DNA from: Dyella sp. SG609 | GTDB lineage: Bacteria > Pseudomonadota > Gammaproteobacteria > Xanthomonadales > Rhodanobacteraceae | Assembly (NCBI RefSeq): GCF_012275375.1 | Contig: NZ_JAAZQJ010000003.1 | Coordinates: forward strand, 455,653 to 519,652 | Direction: 5' to 3' | Length of the DNA stretch: 64,000 nt | In this document: positions 32,698 through 41,820 of the stretch, piece by piece | How the letters are laid out: each line of letters starts with the position of its first letter | How positions within the stretch are numbered: position 1 is the first letter of the stretch | Position numbers and translations under genes: made by a program | The notes under the pieces: model-generated | What the model saw: the letters and a program-made list of their open reading frames with translations, nothing else | Databases searched by the model: none | Told to the model about the DNA's origin: nothing

Positions 32698-33798
32698 ATG
32701 CCGATCACCGTGGCCGCATTGCGAGAGACCGCCGCCGGCGAACGCCGCGTGGCGATCACGCCCGAAGTGGCGAAGAAGCTGCGCGGCAAGGGCCTGCGCG
32801 TCCTGCTGGAGCGGGATGCCGGCGCGGCGGCCGGGTTTCCCGATGCGAGTTATGCGGACGTCGATTTCGCCGACGCCGCCACCGTGCTGGCCCAGGCCGA
32901 CCTGCTGGCCTGCGTGCTGCCGCCGGACGACGCGGTGTGGAGCGGCCTGCGCGAAGGCAGCCTGGTGGTCGGCCAGCTGCGGCCCTACGGCGCGGCCTCG
33001 CGCGTCGCCGCGCTCGGTGCGCGCAAGCTGACTTCGTTCGCGCTGGAACTGCTGCCGCGCACCACGCGCGCGCAGGCGATGGACGTGCTCAGCTCGCAGG
33101 CGGCGGTGGCCGGTTATCGCGCCATGCTGATCGCGGCGGAAGCGGCGCCGAAATTCTTTCCCATGCTTACCACCGCGGCCGGCACCATCCGGCCCTCGCG
33201 CGTGCTGGTGATCGGCGCCGGCGTGGCCGGCCTGCAGGCGATCGCCACGGCGCGCCGGCTGGGTGCGCAGATCGAGGGCTACGACGTGCGCCCGGAAACG
33301 CGCGAGCAGGTGGAATCGCTGGGTGCGAAGTTTCTCGATCTCGGTGTGAGCGCGGCCGGCAGCGGCGGCTATGCGCGCGAGCTGTCGGCGGAAGAACGCG
33401 CCGCGCAGCAGCAGGCGCTGGCCGAGCATCTGAAGTCGGTGGACGTGATCGTCACCACCGCCGCCGTGCCCGGACGTCCCGCGCCGAAGATTCTTTCCGC
33501 CGCGATGGTGCAGGGCATGAAGCCGGGCGCGCTGATCGTGGACCTCGCCGCGGAAGGCGGCGGCAACTGCGAGCTCACCCGGCCGGGCGAACGGGTGGAG
33601 CAGGGCGGCGTGGTGGTGCTCGGTCCGCTCAACCTGCCGGCCGGCGCGCCGCTGCATGCGTCGGAGATGTACGCGCGCAACGTCTACAACTTCGTCGAGC
33701 TGCTGGTGAAGGACGGCGCGCTGGCGCCGGACTTCGGCGACGAGCTGGTGGCGAAGAGCTGCGTGACGCAGGCTGGCGAGGTGCGTTTCAACGCCTGA
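32698..33798 (+). CDS. pntAa: NAD(P) transhydrogenase subunit alpha 1
   Basis: PntAa carries the NAD(H)-binding domain of the proton-pumping transhydrogenase, which makes NADPH at the expense of NADH and the proton gradient. The 366-residue product has the alanine dehydrogenase/PNT N-terminal fold (ERRVAITPEVAKKLRGKG), the RQD-like loop region and the Rossmann motif VIGAGVAGLQAIATARRLGA. It has no membrane helices, as expected for the split-alpha type. The other two subunits are encoded at 35481-37213, after an opposing three-gene operon. Confidence 0.93.
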   Translation: MPITVAALRETAAGERRVAITPEVAKKLRGKGLRVLLERDAGAAAGFPDASYADVDFADAATVLAQADLLACVLPPDDAVWSGLREGSLVVGQLRPYGAASRVAALGARKLTSFALELLPRTTRAQAMDVLSSQAAVAGYRAMLIAAEAAPKFFPMLTTAAGTIRPSRVLVIGAGVAGLQAIATARRLGAQIEGYDVRPETREQVESLGAKFLDLGVSAAGSGGYARELSAEERAAQQQALAEHLKSVDVIVTTAAVPGRPAPKILSAAMVQGMKPGALIVDLAAEGGGNCELTRPGERVEQGGVVVLGPLNLPAGAPLHASEMYARNVYNFVELLVKDGALAPDFGDELVAKSCVTQAGEVRFNA

Positions 33799-33817
33799 GC
33801 GGCGCCTTCGGCGCGAC

Positions 33818-33848
33818 AAAAAAAGCCCCGCACGTGCGGGGCTTTTTT
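33818..33848. terminator. Bidirectional terminator
   Basis: A perfect palindrome: A-run, AGCCCCGCAC-GTGCGGGGCT, T-run. It terminates both pntAa from the left and the DUF3106 gene from the right. Confidence 0.93.
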
Positions 33849-33849
33849 A

Positions 33850-34380
33850 TCAGTGCTTGGGCCCGTGCGGCGGCGATCCGAAGCCGCCCATCGGCCGCGG
33901 CATGCCCGGCGGTGGGGGGCGGTGCGGCGGGATGCCGTGTTCCTGGCGGAACTGGTGCATCAGCTGCTGGCGCTGTTCCGGCGGCAGCTGCTGGTAGCGC
34001 TTGAAGGCGTCGTGCAGCTGGGCGCGCTGGTCGGGGCTGAGCTGCTGGAACTTGCGCATGTTCTCGCGCGCCTGGTCGCGCTGCTCCGGCGTCATCTGCT
34101 GCCATTGCTCGATGCGCTGGCGGATTTCCTGGCGCTTGTCCGGCGGCAGGGTGCTCCACTGGTGCACGCGGTCGAGCATGCGCGCCTGGCGCTCCGGCGG
34201 CGTGCTGTTCCATTCGTTGCGCAGCGGGGCGAGCATCTCGCGCTCGGAAGGCGAGAGGCTGTCCCACGAACGCGGCGCGCCGGGCGGCGGACCCTGCTGC
34301 GCCCAGGCGGGCGCGGCGAGACCGCCGGACAACAACAGTGCGGCAAGCAGCAGAAAACGGGCGATACGGCCTGGATGCAT
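33850..34380 (-). CDS. Periplasmic DUF3106 protein
   Basis: The 176-residue product has a signal peptide (cut after AWA, near residue 26). It is then almost wholly helical and rich in Gln, Arg, Glu and Pro, with repeated LSPSEREML, LPPDKRQEI, MTPEQRDQA, LSPDQRAQL and LPPEQRQQL units, about 20 residues apart. This pattern is that of DUF3106 proteins. It ends in a Pro/Gly/His-rich tail. It is the third gene of the sigma factor-DUF3619-DUF3106 operon. Its role is unknown, possibly envelope protection. Confidence 0.85.
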   Translation of the reverse strand: MHPGRIARFLLLAALLLSGGLAAPAWAQQGPPPGAPRSWDSLSPSEREMLAPLRNEWNSTPPERQARMLDRVHQWSTLPPDKRQEIRQRIEQWQQMTPEQRDQARENMRKFQQLSPDQRAQLHDAFKRYQQLPPEQRQQLMHQFRQEHGIPPHRPPPPGMPRPMGGFGSPPHGPKH

Positions 34381-34383
34381 GGA

Positions 34384-34758
34384 TCAGCGGCTCGCCTGGC
34401 TGGCGTCGTTGGTGGCCAGCCAATCGTAGAAGTCCAGGTTTTGCATCAGCGACGGATCGGTATTGCTCAGGTCCGGCGGCAGGTCGCCGTCGGCTTCCAG
34501 CGTCTGCGCGGCGCCGGCGGGCGGCAGCGGCACGCTGTCGCGCGGCGAGAACACCATCAGCGCGGCCACCGCGATGGCGGCGAAGGCCCCGGCCGGCACC
34601 AGCATGCGGGCGAAGCGTGCGTGCGCCGGCGCGGCCGCGGCAGCCAGCGCCTCGCGGCGGGCGGCGCGCAGCTTGCCGGCGGTGGCCGGATCGATCTGCC
34701 GGCTGGCCTCGCGGTACAGCGCGCGGGCGCGGCGTTCCAGGTTGTCGGGCGCATTCAT
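34384..34758 (-). CDS. DUF3619-type membrane protein, putative anti-sigma factor
   Basis: The 124-residue product has a basic helical N-terminal half, a single membrane helix at about residues 52-68, and a short periplasmic tail ending in DLDFYDWLATND-like sequence (LDFYDWLATN). Size, layout and location directly after an ECF-like sigma gene (ATGA overlap) match DUF3619 proteins. A role as anti-sigma factor is inferred from this arrangement only; no zinc-binding anti-sigma motif (HxxxCxxC) is seen. Confidence 0.75.
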   Translation of the reverse strand: MNAPDNLERRARALYREASRQIDPATAGKLRAARREALAAAAAPAHARFARMLVPAGAFAAIAVAALMVFSPRDSVPLPPAGAAQTLEADGDLPPDLSNTDPSLMQNLDFYDWLATNDASQASR

Positions 34759-35387
34759 CGCCAGTCCTCCAATTGGTCGCGCAGGTTGTGCATCGCGCGC
34801 GACAGATGGGTTTTCACGCTTCCTTCGGAGCAGCCCATGGCCTGGGCCGTCTCCGCTACGTCCAATCCTTCGAGCACGCGCAGCATGAAGGCCTCCTGCT
34901 GGCGCCGCGGCAGCTTGCGCACGGCGGCGGCCATGTCTTCATAAGACTGCGCGTCCTGCAACCGGTCCAGCGGTCCGGGGCCGTTATCGGCCGGTTCCCA
35001 TGCCGGCAGCTCGTCGCCGTCGTCGTCGCGGCCTCCGCCCAGCCAGCCGACCACGATGGAGCGCACCTTGCGGCGGCGCTGCAGGTCCACGATGCGGCGG
35101 CGCAGGATGCCCCAGAACAGCGGGGTCCATTCCTGCGCGGGCTTGTCGCGGTAGTTGCGGACCAGGCGCAGCATCGCGTCCTGCACCGCGTCCATGGCGT
35201 CCTCGCGGTGGCCCAGGCTCATTTCGGCCAGGCGGAACGCGCGGCGTTCCACCTGGGCCAGGAAGGCATCCAGCGAGGTCGGGACTGCCTGGACGTCATT
35301 GGCCAGCAGTTCCGCTTCGAGCGTGGAGACGGCGCTGTTCATGGCGCTGTCGTCCGGTTCGTCGGATCGGACATCGGCAGACTCCAT
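34755..35387 (-). CDS. ECF-like RNA polymerase sigma factor
   Basis: The 210-residue product has sigma region 2 (AFRLAEMSLGHREDAMDAVQ, then DAMLRLVRNY) and region 4 with the helix-turn-helix ETAQAMGCSEGSVKTHLSRA. A linker holds an Asp/Gly-rich insert. The start is ATG 35387 because GGGGAG lies about eight bases upstream; an in-frame ATG at 35342 has no good site. It is first in a three-gene operon with DUF3619 and DUF3106 proteins. Its target promoters are unknown. Confidence 0.9.
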   Translation of the reverse strand: MESADVRSDEPDDSAMNSAVSTLEAELLANDVQAVPTSLDAFLAQVERRAFRLAEMSLGHREDAMDAVQDAMLRLVRNYRDKPAQEWTPLFWGILRRRIVDLQRRRKVRSIVVGWLGGGRDDDGDELPAWEPADNGPGPLDRLQDAQSYEDMAAAVRKLPRRQQEAFMLRVLEGLDVAETAQAMGCSEGSVKTHLSRAMHNLRDQLEDWR

Positions 35388-35480
35388 CGGTTCGACTCCC
35401 CGCCTCAACGCGGCACGCTCGCACGGGTTGACCCGCAACCGTATGATGCGCCGACAACCGCAGGCAGGCAGGGAGGGGTC

Positions 35481-35786
35481 ATGATCGACGGGTTCCTGGC
35501 GCTTTACATCTTCATGCTGGCCGCGTTCACCGGCTACGAGATCATCGCGAGAGTGCCGGTGATCCTGCACACCCCGCTGATGTCCGGTTCGAATTTCGTG
35601 CACGGCATTGTGCTGGTAGGCGCCATGGTCGCGCTAGGGCATGCGCAGACATCGTTTGAACTTGCGATCGGCTTCATCGGCGTGCTGCTGGGCGCCGGCA
35701 ACGCGGCCGGCGGCTACGTGGTGACCGAGCGCATGCTGGAGATGTTCAAGACCAGCAAGTCCGCCGGCGGCAAGGAGGCCAAGTGA
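35481..35786 (+). CDS. pntAb: NAD(P) transhydrogenase subunit alpha 2
   Basis: PntAb is the small membrane subunit of the split transhydrogenase. The 101-residue product has three hydrophobic helices (ALYIFMLAAFTGYEII, HGIVLVGAMVALG, IGFIGVLLGAGNAAGGYVV) and the conserved TPLMSGSNFVHGIV segment. The ribosome site GGGAGGGG precedes ATG 35481. The stop overlaps the pntB start. pntAa is not next to it: 1.7 kb of opposite-strand genes intervene, so pntAb-pntB must have a separate promoter in the 93-base gap before it. Confidence 0.93.
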   Translation: MIDGFLALYIFMLAAFTGYEIIARVPVILHTPLMSGSNFVHGIVLVGAMVALGHAQTSFELAIGFIGVLLGAGNAAGGYVVTERMLEMFKTSKSAGGKEAK

Positions 35787-37213
35787 TGGCCTGGCTGCCG
35801 ACCCTGATCAAGGCCTGCTATTTCCTGGCCGCCCTGCTGTTCATCCTGGGCCTGAAGCGCATGAGTTCGCCGCGCACCGCGCGCGGCGGCATCGTGTGGG
35901 CGGGCGTCGGCATGCTGGTGGCGGTGCTGGCCACCTTCGCGCTGCCGGACATGCACAACCGCGCGCTGATCCTGGTGGCGGTGCTGCTGGGCGTGTCGGC
36001 CGCGTGGTGGTCGGGCCGCCGCGTGGCGATGACGGCGATGCCGCAGATGGTGGCGTTGTACAACGGCATGGGCGGCGGCGCGGCGGCGGCGATCGGCGCG
36101 GTCGAGCTGATCGGCTACGCCAGCCGCAGCATCACCCTGCTGGACGGCGGCCGCTTCACGGCCGACGGCGCCGCGCCGGGCACGGCGCAGCTGGTGCTGG
36201 CGGTGCTGGGCGCGCTGATCGGCGCGGTGAGTTTTTCCGGTTCGCTGATCGCCTTCGCCAAGCTGCAGGGCTGGCTGGACCGGCGCTTCGTGTTCCCCGG
36301 CCAGCGCACGGTGAACATGCTGGTGCTGGCCGCCGCGGTGGCGCTGGGCGTGGCGCTGGCCTGCGGGCAATTGGGCTTCGGGCTGATCGCCGCGTTCTTC
36401 GTGCTGGCCCTGCTGTTCGGCCTGATGATGACCTTGCCGATCGGCGGCGCCGACATGCCGGTGGTGATCTCGCTCTATAACGCCTTCACCGGCCTGGCCG
36501 TGGCCTTCGAAGGCTTCGTGCTGCAGAACGAGGCGATGATCATCGCCGGCACCGTGGTCGGCGCGGCGGGCACCTTGCTCACCCAGCTGATGGCCAAGGC
36601 GATGAACCGCTCGCTGGGCAACGTGCTGTTCGGCAGCTTCGGCGCGGGCGGCGGCGCGGCGCAGGCGATCGACGGCGCGCAGAAGCCGATCGAGCCGGCC
36701 GACGCGGCCGTGATGATGGCCTACGCCGAGCGCGTGGTGATCGTGCCCGGCTACGGCATGGCCGTGGCGCAGGCGCAGCACAAGGTGTGGGAGTTCGCGC
36801 AGCTGCTGATCGCGCGCGGGGTGAAGGTGAAGTTCGCCATCCACCCGGTGGCGGGGCGCATGCCCGGGCATATGAATGTGCTGCTGGCGGAGGCCGGCGT
36901 GCCCTACGACCTGATCGCCGACATGGACGACATCAACCCGGAATTCCCGGCCACCGACGTGGCCCTGGTGATCGGCGCCAACGACGTGGTCAACCCGCTG
37001 GCGAAGACCGATCCGGCCTCGCCGATCTACGGCATGCCGATCCTGGACGTGGCGAACGCGCGCCAGGTGATCGTGGTCAAGCGCGGCAAGGGCACCGGCT
37101 TCGCCGGCATCGAGAACGCGCTGTTCTACGCCGACAACGCCCGCATGCTGTACGGCGACGGCCAGGCGGCCGCGGGCCAGCTGGTGGCCGAGCTGAAGAC
37201 GCTGGATACCTGA
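35786..37213 (+). CDS. pntB: NAD(P) transhydrogenase subunit beta
   Basis: PntB carries the remaining membrane helices and the NADP(H)-binding domain. The 475-residue product has about nine helices over the first 270 residues and the soluble dIII domain with VIVPGYGMAVAQAQH, HPVAGRMPGHMNVLLAEA and VIGANDVVNP, all hallmark motifs. ATG 35786 overlaps the pntAb stop; a GTG one codon earlier is also possible. With pntAa and pntAb it completes a functional enzyme. Confidence 0.95.
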   Translation: MAWLPTLIKACYFLAALLFILGLKRMSSPRTARGGIVWAGVGMLVAVLATFALPDMHNRALILVAVLLGVSAAWWSGRRVAMTAMPQMVALYNGMGGGAAAAIGAVELIGYASRSITLLDGGRFTADGAAPGTAQLVLAVLGALIGAVSFSGSLIAFAKLQGWLDRRFVFPGQRTVNMLVLAAAVALGVALACGQLGFGLIAAFFVLALLFGLMMTLPIGGADMPVVISLYNAFTGLAVAFEGFVLQNEAMIIAGTVVGAAGTLLTQLMAKAMNRSLGNVLFGSFGAGGGAAQAIDGAQKPIEPADAAVMMAYAERVVIVPGYGMAVAQAQHKVWEFAQLLIARGVKVKFAIHPVAGRMPGHMNVLLAEAGVPYDLIADMDDINPEFPATDVALVIGANDVVNPLAKTDPASPIYGMPILDVANARQVIVVKRGKGTGFAGIENALFYADNARMLYGDGQAAAGQLVAELKTLDT

Positions 37214-37234
37214 GTCCGCCTTGCCGGCGCGGGC

Positions 37235-37666
37235 TCAGGCCCGCTTCGGCACCGTCTTCCAGGCCACCCAGGCGGACAGCGCGATGCCCACGGCGAACCA
37301 CAGCAGGTCCAGGCCGGCCAGGTTCAGCCGCACCAGATCGGTCAGCAGCCCGAAGCCTGCGATCTTCATGGCGTCGACCAGGCCCAGCCCCATCAGGCCG
37401 GCCACGCGCGCGGCGGCGGTGAGCAGGCAGACATAGGCGCAGGAAAGCGCGGTGGCCAGGGCGGCCAGCACCGCGGCGCCGCGCGGCTCGGGGCGCACCC
37501 AGCCGCGGATCAGGCGGCCGAGCAGCCAGCCGATCAGCAGGGCCAGCCAGGGCATCACCCGCGAGAAGAACAAGGTCGGCAGCATCCACACCGCGCCGAA
37601 GGCCAGGCCCAGCATCACCGCGCTGACCAGGGCAAAAAGCAGGGAGAACAGCGCGCGCGCGCTCAT
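37235..37666 (-). CDS. Hypothetical membrane protein
   Basis: The product from ATG 37666 has 143 residues and about four hydrophobic helices (LFSLLFALVSAVMLGLAFG, LALLIGWLLGRLI, AAVLAALATALSCAYVCLL, LLWFAVGIALSAWVAW). No family is recognised. It lies between pntB and sufT, converging on pntB with a 21-base gap and no clear terminator. A longer open frame upstream (to 37735) would add 23 residues unlike a membrane protein N-terminus. Confidence 0.7.
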   Translation of the reverse strand: MSARALFSLLFALVSAVMLGLAFGAVWMLPTLFFSRVMPWLALLIGWLLGRLIRGWVRPEPRGAAVLAALATALSCAYVCLLTAAARVAGLMGLGLVDAMKIAGFGLLTDLVRLNLAGLDLLWFAVGIALSAWVAWKTVPKRA

Positions 37667-37850
37667 AAGGGGCGGTGACCGGTAAGCGGGGCTGGCACGT
37701 GCGGCTCTTCCCTGAGGGTGAAAGCCCCGAATCATAGCGCGGCCGCATCTTGAGATCGGCTCCCGGCGGCCTGATCTGGGTCAGCGGACGGCATAATAGG
37801 CAGCTTGGCCCGGCCCCAAGCCCGGGCTTTTCGACTTTCTCAGGATCGGC

Positions 37851-38405
37851 ATGAGCGGTTTCAGTCTTAGCAGCGAACCTTTCACCCTGGAGCGCGATTG
37901 CGACGCCGTGATGGTGCCGCAGGGAGAAACGGTCAACCTGCCGGCCGGGCAGGTGGGCTACATCACCCAGGCGCTCGGCGGCAGCTTCACCGTGTACGTG
38001 GAGGGCAACCTGTTCCGCATCGCCGGCAAGGACGCGGACGCCCTGGGCAAGGAGCCGCCCCCGCCGATCGAGCTGCCCGACGACGCCACCGACGCCGACG
38101 TGGAAAAACTGGTGTGGCAGCAGCTGCGCACCGTGTTCGACCCGGAGATCCCGGTGAACGTGGTGGAACTGGGCCTGGTCTACGACGTCAGCCTCGACGC
38201 GGTCGAAGGCGGCCGCAAGGTCTATGTGAAGATGACCCTGACCGCCCCCGGTTGCGGCATGGGCGACATCCTGATCGACGACGCCCGCACCAAGCTGGAG
38301 CTGATCCCCACGGTGAAGGAAGCCGACGTCGACCTGGTGTTCGACCCGCCGTGGAATCATTCGATGATGTCGGAGATCGCCAAGCTGGAAACCGGCATGC
38401 TCTGA
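37851..38405 (+). CDS. sufT: SUF system FeS assembly protein SufT
   Basis: SufT helps mature iron-sulfur proteins. The 184-residue product has an N-terminal DUF-type segment (LERDCDAVMVPQGETVNLPA, with a predicted beta-barrel) followed by the MIP18/DUF59 domain with FDPEIPVNVVELGLVYDV and LTAPGCGMGDIL, where the Cys is the usual conserved one. No other suf genes are near. A terminator follows directly. Confidence 0.92.
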   Translation: MSGFSLSSEPFTLERDCDAVMVPQGETVNLPAGQVGYITQALGGSFTVYVEGNLFRIAGKDADALGKEPPPPIELPDDATDADVEKLVWQQLRTVFDPEIPVNVVELGLVYDVSLDAVEGGRKVYVKMTLTAPGCGMGDILIDDARTKLELIPTVKEADVDLVFDPPWNHSMMSEIAKLETGML

Positions 38406-38432
38406 CGCATTGCGCTAGGAAAAAGACCTAGG

Positions 38433-38461
38433 AAAAAAGCGCCCCTCGCGGCGCTTTTTTT
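38433..38461 (+). terminator. Terminator after sufT
   Basis: A-run, GCGCC, loop CCTCGC, GGCGC, then seven T. It lies 33 bases past the sufT stop. Confidence 0.88.
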
Positions 38462-39045
38462 GTGGGTCGCGACACGTTTCGCGCGACCGATTCCTGTCTT
38501 CGAAATGCACGCGATAGTCGCGCCTGCAACCATTATTCAGCATTCGTTTATCCAAGGCGAAAGGCATGCTCGCGGCCGCTTCGTTTCAAACGCAAGAAAT
38601 CGAGGCGGGCATATCGTCATATCGTGCGGGCATGACTGGTCGCCATCACGCGTGCGCGTGCAACACGTGCATGCAAGCGTTCGCGCAACGTCGCGGCTTC
38701 GTAAAAAGTTGCTGACGCGAAGGTGTCGGAAATCACTTATTTCCAGGGGTTTTGCGCGCATTGACGAAATCGTGCGCCGCCCCTTAGCGTCAATGAATCC
38801 GTCGGCGGGGAGGTTGACGGGTGATGCGTGAGCGCCACCGCGGGGCAGCGGTTCGCTCAATAGCAACGCAGAGAGTCAGGCGCGTCTGGGTCAGGAGCGA
38901 CCAGGGGACAGCGGGCCGGGCGTACACAGGATCGCTGGGCAATCACACACCAAAGGCGCCGCACCCAAGCGCGGCATTTCCATCATGGGGCCGACCGGCC
39001 GCATCGGGTCCGTTCGTGCCTGAAAAATGTCTGGGGAGTCACGGA
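38462..39045 (+). other. Long gene-free leader before the sedolisin gene
   Basis: These 584 bases carry no convincing gene; the reading frames lack codon bias and known domains. The first half is less GC-rich than its surroundings. An 8-base inverted repeat CATTGACG/CGTCAATG (38759-38766 and 38788-38795), 21 bases apart, could be an operator, and GGGGAG before ATG 39046 is a good ribosome site. The long 5' region suggests regulated expression of the peptidase. Confidence 0.6.
38759..38795 (+). promoter_or_regulatory. Candidate operator: inverted repeat CATTGACG/CGTCAATG
   Basis: Two perfect 8-base arms, 21 bases apart (38759-38766 and 38788-38795), upstream of the sedolisin gene. The first arm includes TTGACG, similar to a -35 box. 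The regulator is unknown. Confidence 0.3.
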
Positions 39046-41676
39046 ATGAGCAGTCTGAATCACTCGCGGAGCATCACCAACAAGCTGTATCGCAAGGCTC
39101 TTCTGCCGGCCGCCGTTTCGCTGGCGATGCTGGCCGGTTCGGCGCAGGCCGCCGACAGCTGGGTCGGCACCAAGACCCATCCGGCGATCGACCGCGCCGG
39201 CGCCGGCGTTTCCACCCTGTCCACCGCCGGCGGCGCCGCGCAGTGGACCATCCGCATGCGCGGCAATCCCACCGTGGACAACGCGCTGGTCACCCCGCTG
39301 GAGCAGAGCAAGCCGCTGCACATCGCGGTCAGCCTTAAGCTGCGCAACGCCGACCAGCTGCAGCAGTTCCTGCACGAGCTGGCCACGCCGGGCAGCGCGC
39401 ACTACGGCAAGTACCTCACGCCTGAGCAGTTCAAGGCGGCCTATGCGCCGACCGAGCAGCAGGTGCAGGCGGTGATCGCGCATCTGCGCGCCGCCGGCTT
39501 CGGCAACGTCACCGTGTCGCCGAACAACCTGCTGGTCGAGGCCGACGGCAATGCCGGCCACGTGCAGGCCGCGTTCCGCACCACCATGAAGACCTTCCAG
39601 TTCCGCGGCCGCCAGCGCGTGGCCAACGACGGCGAAGTGCAGGTGCCGTCCTCGCTCGCCGACACCGTCGAGGCGGTGCTGGGCCTGCAGGACGTCAGCG
39701 TCAAGCACACCATGCACCACGTGCTGAAGCAGCTGACCCCGGCCGAGATCCACCCGAACGCGACCAGTGCCACCGTCGCCAGCCACAACCCGAAGGACTT
39801 CCCGGCGATCTACGACGTCGGCAGCGTGCCGGCAGCGACCAACACCACGGTCGGCATCGTCACCTGGGGCGCCACCACCACCACCATCAACGACCTCAAC
39901 ACCTTCACCAGCAACGCCGGCCTGCCGACCACCAACGTGCAGACGGTGAAAGTGGGCACGGCCGCGCTGTGGGACGACACCGACGGCGACGGCGAGTGGA
40001 ACCTGGACAGCCAGACCATCGTCGGCACCACCGGCGGCGTGCAGAAGCTGATCTTCTACACGGCGGCCAACGGCACCAACAACGCCTCGCTGACCGACGC
40101 CGGCATCACCGCCGCCTACAACAAGGCCGTGACCGACAACGTGGCCAAGGTGGTCAACGTGTCGCTGGGCGAAGACGAGACCGCCGCGCACAACGCCGGC
40201 ACCCAGCAGGCCGACGACAACGTGTTCCAGCAGGCCGTCGCGCAGGGCCAGACCTTCTCGATCTCCTCCGGCGACGAAGGCGTGTACGAGTCGCAGGGCG
40301 GCGTGCTGACCAATTCCTCGGGCACCGTCACGGCCGACCTCACCGCTTACTCGGTGAGCGAGCCGGCGGCTTCGCCGTACGTGGTCGCGGTGGGCGGCAC
40401 CACGCTGTCGACCAACGGCACCACCTGGGCCGGTGAGACGGTGTGGAACGAAGGCCTGGCCAACGTCAGCTCCACCGACACGCGCAAGCGCCTGTGGGCC
40501 ACCGGCGGCGGCGTCAGCTCGTTCGAGACCGCGCCGAGCTGGCAGACCGCCGCGCTCGGTTCCTCGGTGACCAAGCGCGTGTTGCCCGACGTGGCTTTCG
40601 ACGCGGCGCAGTCCAGCGGCGCGCAGATCGTCTACCAGGGCAGCACCTACGCCATCGGCGGCACCAGCCTGGCTTCGCCGATCTTCGTCGGCGTGTGGGC
40701 GCGCCTGCAGTCGAACAACGGCAATGCGCTGCCGTTCCCGACCTCGAAGTTCTACGGCGACTTCCCGAACCACCCCGAGCTGCTGCATGACGTGACCTCG
40801 GGCAACAACGGCTACAGCGGCCACGGCTACAACGCCGCGGCGGGCTGGGACTACACCACCGGCTTCGGCAGCCTGGACATCTCCAAGGTCAACGCCTTCG
40901 CGGCGGCGAACTGGGTCTCCGGCGGCGGCAGCACCGGCGGCACGCCCACGGCCAACTTCAGCTTCACCACCAGCGGCCTGGTGGCCAACTTCACCGACAG
41001 CTCCACGGATACCGGCGGCACCATTTCGTCGCACGCCTGGACCTTCGGCGACGGCGGCACCTCCACCGCGACCAGCCCCAGCCACACCTACGCGGCGGCC
41101 GGCACCTACACCGTCACCGAGACGGTGACCGACGGCACCAGCGGCAAGACCAGCTCGAAGAGCTCGTCGGTCACGGTGTCCAGCGGCGGCGGCGGTTCCA
41201 GCCAGCTGCTCGGCAATCCGGGCTTCGAGACCGGCACGGCCTCGCCGTGGTCGATCAGCTCCGGCGCGCTGTGCAGCAACTCCAGCTGCAGCGGCCAGAC
41301 CGCCCACGGCGGCACCTGGTTCACCTGGCTGGACGGCTATGGCAGCAGCCATACCGACACCGTCTCGCAGAGCGTGGCCATCCCGGCCGGCAAGACCTCG
41401 GCTTCGCTGACGTTCTACCTGCACGTCGACACCGCCGAGACCACCACCTCGACCGCGTACGACAAGCTCAACGTGCAGGTGCTCAACAGCAGCGGCACCG
41501 TGCTGAAGACGCTGGCGACGTACTCGAACCTCAACAAGGCTTCGGGCTACTCGCTGAAGACCTTCGACCTGAGCGCGTACATCGGCCAGACCGTGACCAT
41601 CAAGTTCACGGGCACCGAGGACAGCTCGCTGCAGACCTCGTTCGTGCTGGACGACGTCAACCTCAACGTGCAGTGA
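39046..41676 (+). CDS. Secreted sedolisin (S53) serine-carboxyl peptidase with PKD domain
   Basis: The 876-residue exported acid peptidase has a signal region ending near AQA (residue 35), a pro-domain at about 66-215 ([34 protein letters not shown]), and the S53 catalytic domain to about 623. Active-site residues fit the family spacing: E317, D321, D410 in SISSGD and S541 in GGTSLASP. The Ca-binding segment [15 protein letters not shown] lies near 582. A PKD domain (about 634-712, [21 protein letters not shown]) and a C-terminal beta-sandwich of about 155 residues follow. It resembles xanthomonalisin-type enzymes. Confidence 0.94.
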   Translation: MSSLNHSRSITNKLYRKALLPAAVSLAMLAGSAQAADSWVGTKTHPAIDRAGAGVSTLSTAGGAAQWTIRMRGNPTVDNALVTPLEQSKPLHIAVSLKLRNADQLQQFLHELATPGSAHYGKYLTPEQFKAAYAPTEQQVQAVIAHLRAAGFGNVTVSPNNLLVEADGNAGHVQAAFRTTMKTFQFRGRQRVANDGEVQVPSSLADTVEAVLGLQDVSVKHTMHHVLKQLTPAEIHPNATSATVASHNPKDFPAIYDVGSVPAATNTTVGIVTWGATTTTINDLNTFTSNAGLPTTNVQTVKVGTAALWDDTDGDGEWNLDSQTIVGTTGGVQKLIFYTAANGTNNASLTDAGITAAYNKAVTDNVAKVVNVSLGEDETAAHNAGTQQADDNVFQQAVAQGQTFSISSGDEGVYESQGGVLTNSSGTVTADLTAYSVSEPAASPYVVAVGGTTLSTNGTTWAGETVWNEGLANVSSTDTRKRLWATGGGVSSFETAPSWQTAALGSSVTKRVLPDVAFDAAQSSGAQIVYQGSTYAIGGTSLASPIFVGVWARLQSNNGNALPFPTSKFYGDFPNHPELLHDVTSGNNGYSGHGYNAAAGWDYTTGFGSLDISKVNAFAAANWVSGGGSTGGTPTANFSFTTSGLVANFTDSSTDTGGTISSHAWTFGDGGTSTATSPSHTYAAAGTYTVTETVTDGTSGKTSSKSSSVTVSSGGGGSSQLLGNPGFETGTASPWSISSGALCSNSSCSGQTAHGGTWFTWLDGYGSSHTDTVSQSVAIPAGKTSASLTFYLHVDTAETTTSTAYDKLNVQVLNSSGTVLKTLATYSNLNKASGYSLKTFDLSAYIGQTVTIKFTGTEDSSLQTSFVLDDVNLNVQ

Positions 41677-41683
41677 GAAAAAT

Positions 41684-41722
41684 GAAACGGGCCCGGTCGC
41701 AAGACCGGGCCCGTTTCTTTTT
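41684..41722 (+). terminator. Terminator after the sedolisin gene
   Basis: A 15-base perfect stem (GAAACGGGCCCGGTC / GACCGGGCCCGTTTC, 41684-41698 and 41703-41717) with a four-base loop and CTTTTT after it. It is a very strong Rho-independent terminator. Confidence 0.95.
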
Positions 41723-41726
41723 CCAC

Positions 41727-41812
41727 GTAGGTTGGGGTGAGCCGGAGGCCAACCCCAACATCGCGACAATCGTACGTCTGTTGGGGTTCGCCTGCGGCTT
41801 ACCCCAACCTAC
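41727..41812. repeat. REP pair (BIME-like), copy 2
   Basis: GTAGGTTGGGGTGAGCC with complement GGCCAACCCCAAC (41727-41759) and its inverted partner (41780-41812). It separates the convergent sedolisin and asparaginase-domain genes. The second unit ends eight bases from the latter's stop. Confidence 0.92.
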
Positions 41813-41820
41813 ATGGATGC

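Noticed and set aside
34338..35480. Long plus-strand open frame joining upstream of pntAb
   Set aside because: It is the reverse complement of the sigma factor operon and lacks any family signature before the pntAb start at 35481.
38460..38831. Open frame of 123 codons after sufT
   Set aside because: No ribosome site, no domain, and composition unlike the genes around it; it begins inside the T-run of a terminator.
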